Positions 6,701 to 7,762 of a DNA stretch of 7,762 nt are shown one piece after another. Source of the DNA: Planctomycetota bacterium (GTDB lineage Bacteria > Planctomycetota > Planctomycetia > Pirellulales > Thermoguttaceae); the NCBI GenBank assembly GCA_023621895.1, contig JAMOAF010000789.1, positions 1-7,762 of the forward strand. The letters are read 5' to 3'. The translations under genes were made by a program, and so were the position numbers. Under the pieces are notes generated by a model that was not told the DNA's origin, searched no databases, and saw only the letters and a program-made list of their open reading frames with translations. Positions within the stretch are counted from its first letter, which is position 1. Each line of letters opens with the position of its first letter.

Positions 6701-7514
6701 GGGGATTCATTTCATAGGCGTTGAAGGCGACTCTCATCCGGGCGGCCGCCTGCGCCATCCGTTCGGCCTCGCCGTAATCGTGCCAACGCAGCAATCCCTC
6801 GGCTTGCTCAAGCAGGCACTTGGCGTGCAGCCGGCGGTAAGCATCGGTCCCCTCGCGCTGCGCCCGCTGAGCCATCAGATCGGCATACGACGCAATCAAG
6901 GCCTCGACTCGGGCAGGACTGTCGTCCGCGGAGCCGTAGGGAACGTTCAGCCGGGTGGCCTCTTCCACCGCTCGCCGGGCCTGCCGCACATCGCCCATGG
7001 CCAAGTGCCGGCGCGCCGTTAACAGCAACTGGTCGCTTTGAGCTCGCATTCCAACCGGCGCCGCGCCGTGCGCCGGCAGAGTCGCCGGCGATGGAAGCGG
7101 CTGGATGCCTCCGCTCGAGGCGGGGAAGGGGTCGTTGGGCACGGGCGCCTGGGAGGCCCCAATCCCCAACAGCCCGCCGGTTCGAGTTCCCGCGGCCGCT
7201 TGCCGTTTCCGCTCGAGTTCGGCTCGCGCCTTGTTCGGCGTCAAGCCCATGGGCAGCACCCCGTAGTCGACTCCCAGCGCTTCCGCCTGGGCAATCAACG
7301 ATTCGGCTGCCGCAAAGTTGTCTTCCTGGATCGCCATGCGAGCCCGGGCCAACAGATCGTCGCTCTGACGGCGTGCGTCAGGTCCAGAAAGGCTGCCGGC
7401 TTGCCCGTTCTGGATTCCGCCCATGGGCGGCTGCCCGGCTTGCACTACCGCCATGGAGAAACCCAGCAGCAGTGCCAGCGGGCCGGTGAGGATTCTTGCG
7501 GTCGGTTTCAACAC
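3762..7514 (-). CDS. Large outer-membrane secretin (GspD/PilQ superfamily) with helical-repeat N-terminus
   Basis: Secretins form the outer-membrane channel of type II secretion or type IV pilus machines. The 1250-aa product begins with a signal peptide (LKPTARILTGPLALLLGF..AVVQA, cut near A26). Four TPR-like helical units follow at about residues 51-107, 160-213, 233-284 and 365-412, separated by Pro/Ala/Gly-rich linkers, and then a helical, Gln/Glu-rich region (about 427-602). An STN/N0-like domain lies at 660-737 (FKGEPLANVMEYLSKLAGVN). A second N-domain starts YNVADLVVPIPNF (750-762), is split by a Gly/Ser-rich insert (763-847), and ends at about 907. The secretin core is at about 907-1238, with QAPKVTLFNGQQAYV, VPDGGTVLLGG and GVPMLNKLPYVNRLFKN. 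GspD and PilQ are usually about 650-750 aa, so this is much longer. GTG 7514 is chosen for its Shine-Dalgarno; a start at 7643 would bury the signal peptide. No other secretion gene is visible. The substrate is unknown. Confidence 0.93.
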   Translation of the reverse strand: MLKPTARILTGPLALLLGFSMAVVQAGQPPMGGIQNGQAGSLSGPDARRQSDDLLARARMAIQEDNFAAAESLIAQAEALGVDYGVLPMGLTPNKARAELERKRQAAAGTRTGGLLGIGASQAPVPNDPFPASSGGIQPLPSPATLPAHGAAPVGMRAQSDQLLLTARRHLAMGDVRQARRAVEEATRLNVPYGSADDSPARVEALIASYADLMAQRAQREGTDAYRRLHAKCLLEQAEGLLRWHDYGEAERMAQAAARMRVAFNAYEMNPQLMLQRIETVRAQSRSASPAAGLAAQAGPSGVIQAGHLVPAPAPYPSTDATRAVYDPGADPTRNMLVQGVQPAPPTPIAMGGEAPQGAPGLGFQLFQQGEAALRAHDTQAARNLFQQAAAHARELDPMTQQRLQDMLQLLDAAQPSGQNPGQPPSIIDEAAAKAALLARQVSVDIAQQTREAERLRATDPNAAVKLLEETKAKVDAAGLDPASRDRLLRQIDRALLDTANYVKQNKGRIELDQRNRQVLSQIEQEQQMTLDRQQKLKEMVDRHNLLINEQRYEEAEVVAKRAKELAPNDPITEQLAMTSRAIRRMAANQSIQDMKERGFIDELLSVDRASVPFGDDSNPLRWPTDWDRIARRKGSREQPLRQRTEAEMEIERRLQTPVLLEFKGEPLANVMEYLSKLAGVNVYLDPQGLQQEAVTTEDPVTINLSQEVALKSALNLILQPLHLSYVIKDEVLKITSEQMRSGDTYIKTYNVADLVVPIPNFMPSTGMGLAGALNEGLSRVSFGGSGYGGPMASPMAVVASRSGSGGSGKINESILAQMTGSTPATGASPTTMPMGFGPGGAGGGTMADFDSLIQLITATIQPETWEDVGGPGSVAPFETNLSLVIRQTEEVHEEIVDLLEQLRRMQDLQVTIEVRFITLNDNFFERIGVDFDFDINDNIDRPFQLFGRTIDDGDPAAGTEPTRNTLDQDFDRSVTVGMQQPGVFSADLDIPFTQNNFSLAVPQFGGFDASAGAQMGFAILSEIEAFFFIAAAQGDRRSNVMQAPKVTLFNGQQAYVSDTSQSPFVISVVPVVGDFAAAQQPVIVVLNEGTFLTVQAVVSDDRRFVRLTVVPFFSKIGEVNTFQFTGSETTTESTSADGVQDKPNDNTKKSSNKQSTKSGTTVQLPTFSYVTVTTTVSVPDGGTVLLGGIKRLSEGRSEFGVPMLNKLPYVNRLFKNVGIGRETQSLMMMVTPRIIIQEEEEERLGITSQ
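7437..7514 (-). other. Signal peptide of the secretin
   Basis: The first 26 residues after the GTG start have a basic n-region (K3, R7), a hydrophobic core LTGPLALLLGFSMAVV, and an AVVQA|G cut site that fits the Ala-X-Ala type (V-Q-A). There is no lipobox cysteine, so it is not a lipoprotein. This supports export to the periplasm and outer membrane. Confidence 0.8.
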
Positions 7515-7517
7515 GAT

Positions 7518-7525
7518 TCTCCTTT
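7518..7525 (-). promoter_or_regulatory. Strong ribosome binding site of the secretin gene
   Basis: On the minus strand AAAGGAGA precedes the GTG at 7514, with four bases between AGGAG and the start codon. This is the best Shine-Dalgarno in the window and is the main reason for choosing GTG 7514 over the ATG at 7643. Confidence 0.8.
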
Positions 7526-7762
7526 CGAGACTCGCAGAATTCCGTGCGGTTTCGGACGAGCTTGTATCTGAACGCTTCCCTGTCCGGCACGTCCTGGGCG
7601 TGGCACCGCGTGAGACGACCCGCATCATCCCACTTCTCGCCACATCCGACGCGCACCATGGGCCACAAATGCCCCTGACGCAAAGCCGTACAGAGGAAGC
7701 CCGCCATACATCTTCCGAAATCTTGCAGAAGAGAGGGGTTAAATACTCGCAGCGTCGAAACC

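Noticed and set aside
3840..7022. A 1060-codon open frame on the plus strand
   Set aside because: It is fully antisense to the secretin gene, whose domains, signal peptide and ribosome binding site are clear. Long antisense frames are common in GC-rich genes, and the product is His/Arg/Asp-rich without domains.
7515..7643. N-terminal extension of the secretin to an ATG at 7643
   Set aside because: The 43 extra residues are polar, would put the signal peptide in the interior, and ignore the strong AAAGGAGA before GTG 7514.

Overview
The window is GC-rich bacterial DNA whose style points to a planctomycete, probably Pirellulales-like. The main reason is a 1250-residue secretin with a long periplasmic extension of TPR-like helical repeats, a build typical of that phylum. 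This placement rests on protein style only; no rRNA or other phylogenetic marker is present.

Layout: (1) Positions 1-216 hold no gene I can support. They carry a clear intrinsic terminator (151-190) for something upstream of the window. (2) 217-978 (+) is a 253-aa soluble protein of unknown function. (3) 1041-2459 (+) is uxaC, uronate isomerase, complete and very well conserved. (4) 2460-3113 is a long stretch with no certain gene. It contains a dense run of small inverted repeats right after uxaC, an ECF-type promoter candidate (GAACCT-N16-TCTAC, 2555-2581), a doubtful small ORF (2637-2948) and a hairpin near 3011-3043. (5) 3114-3692 (+) is an ECF-type RNA polymerase sigma factor. (6) A GC-rich hairpin flanked by an A-tract and a T-rich stretch (3698-3748) acts as a shared terminator. 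(7) 3762-7514 (-) is the large secretin, convergent with the sigma gene, with a GTG start, a strong Shine-Dalgarno and a signal peptide. (8) 7515-7762 is its upstream region, with no other supported gene.

How the genes relate: uxaC is a stand-alone catabolic gene here (hexuronate use), with no other uronate-pathway gene beside it. The sigma gene has no anti-sigma gene next to it on the side visible here, because its downstream neighbour is the convergent secretin. The promoter-like site upstream of the sigma gene has the form that ECF sigma factors recognise, so self-activation through a roughly 525-nt leader is a reasonable hypothesis. Whether the sigma factor has anything to do with the secretin cannot be decided from the sequence. 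I did not find a clear multi-gene novel system. The most interesting items are the sigma leader region and the architecture of the secretin.
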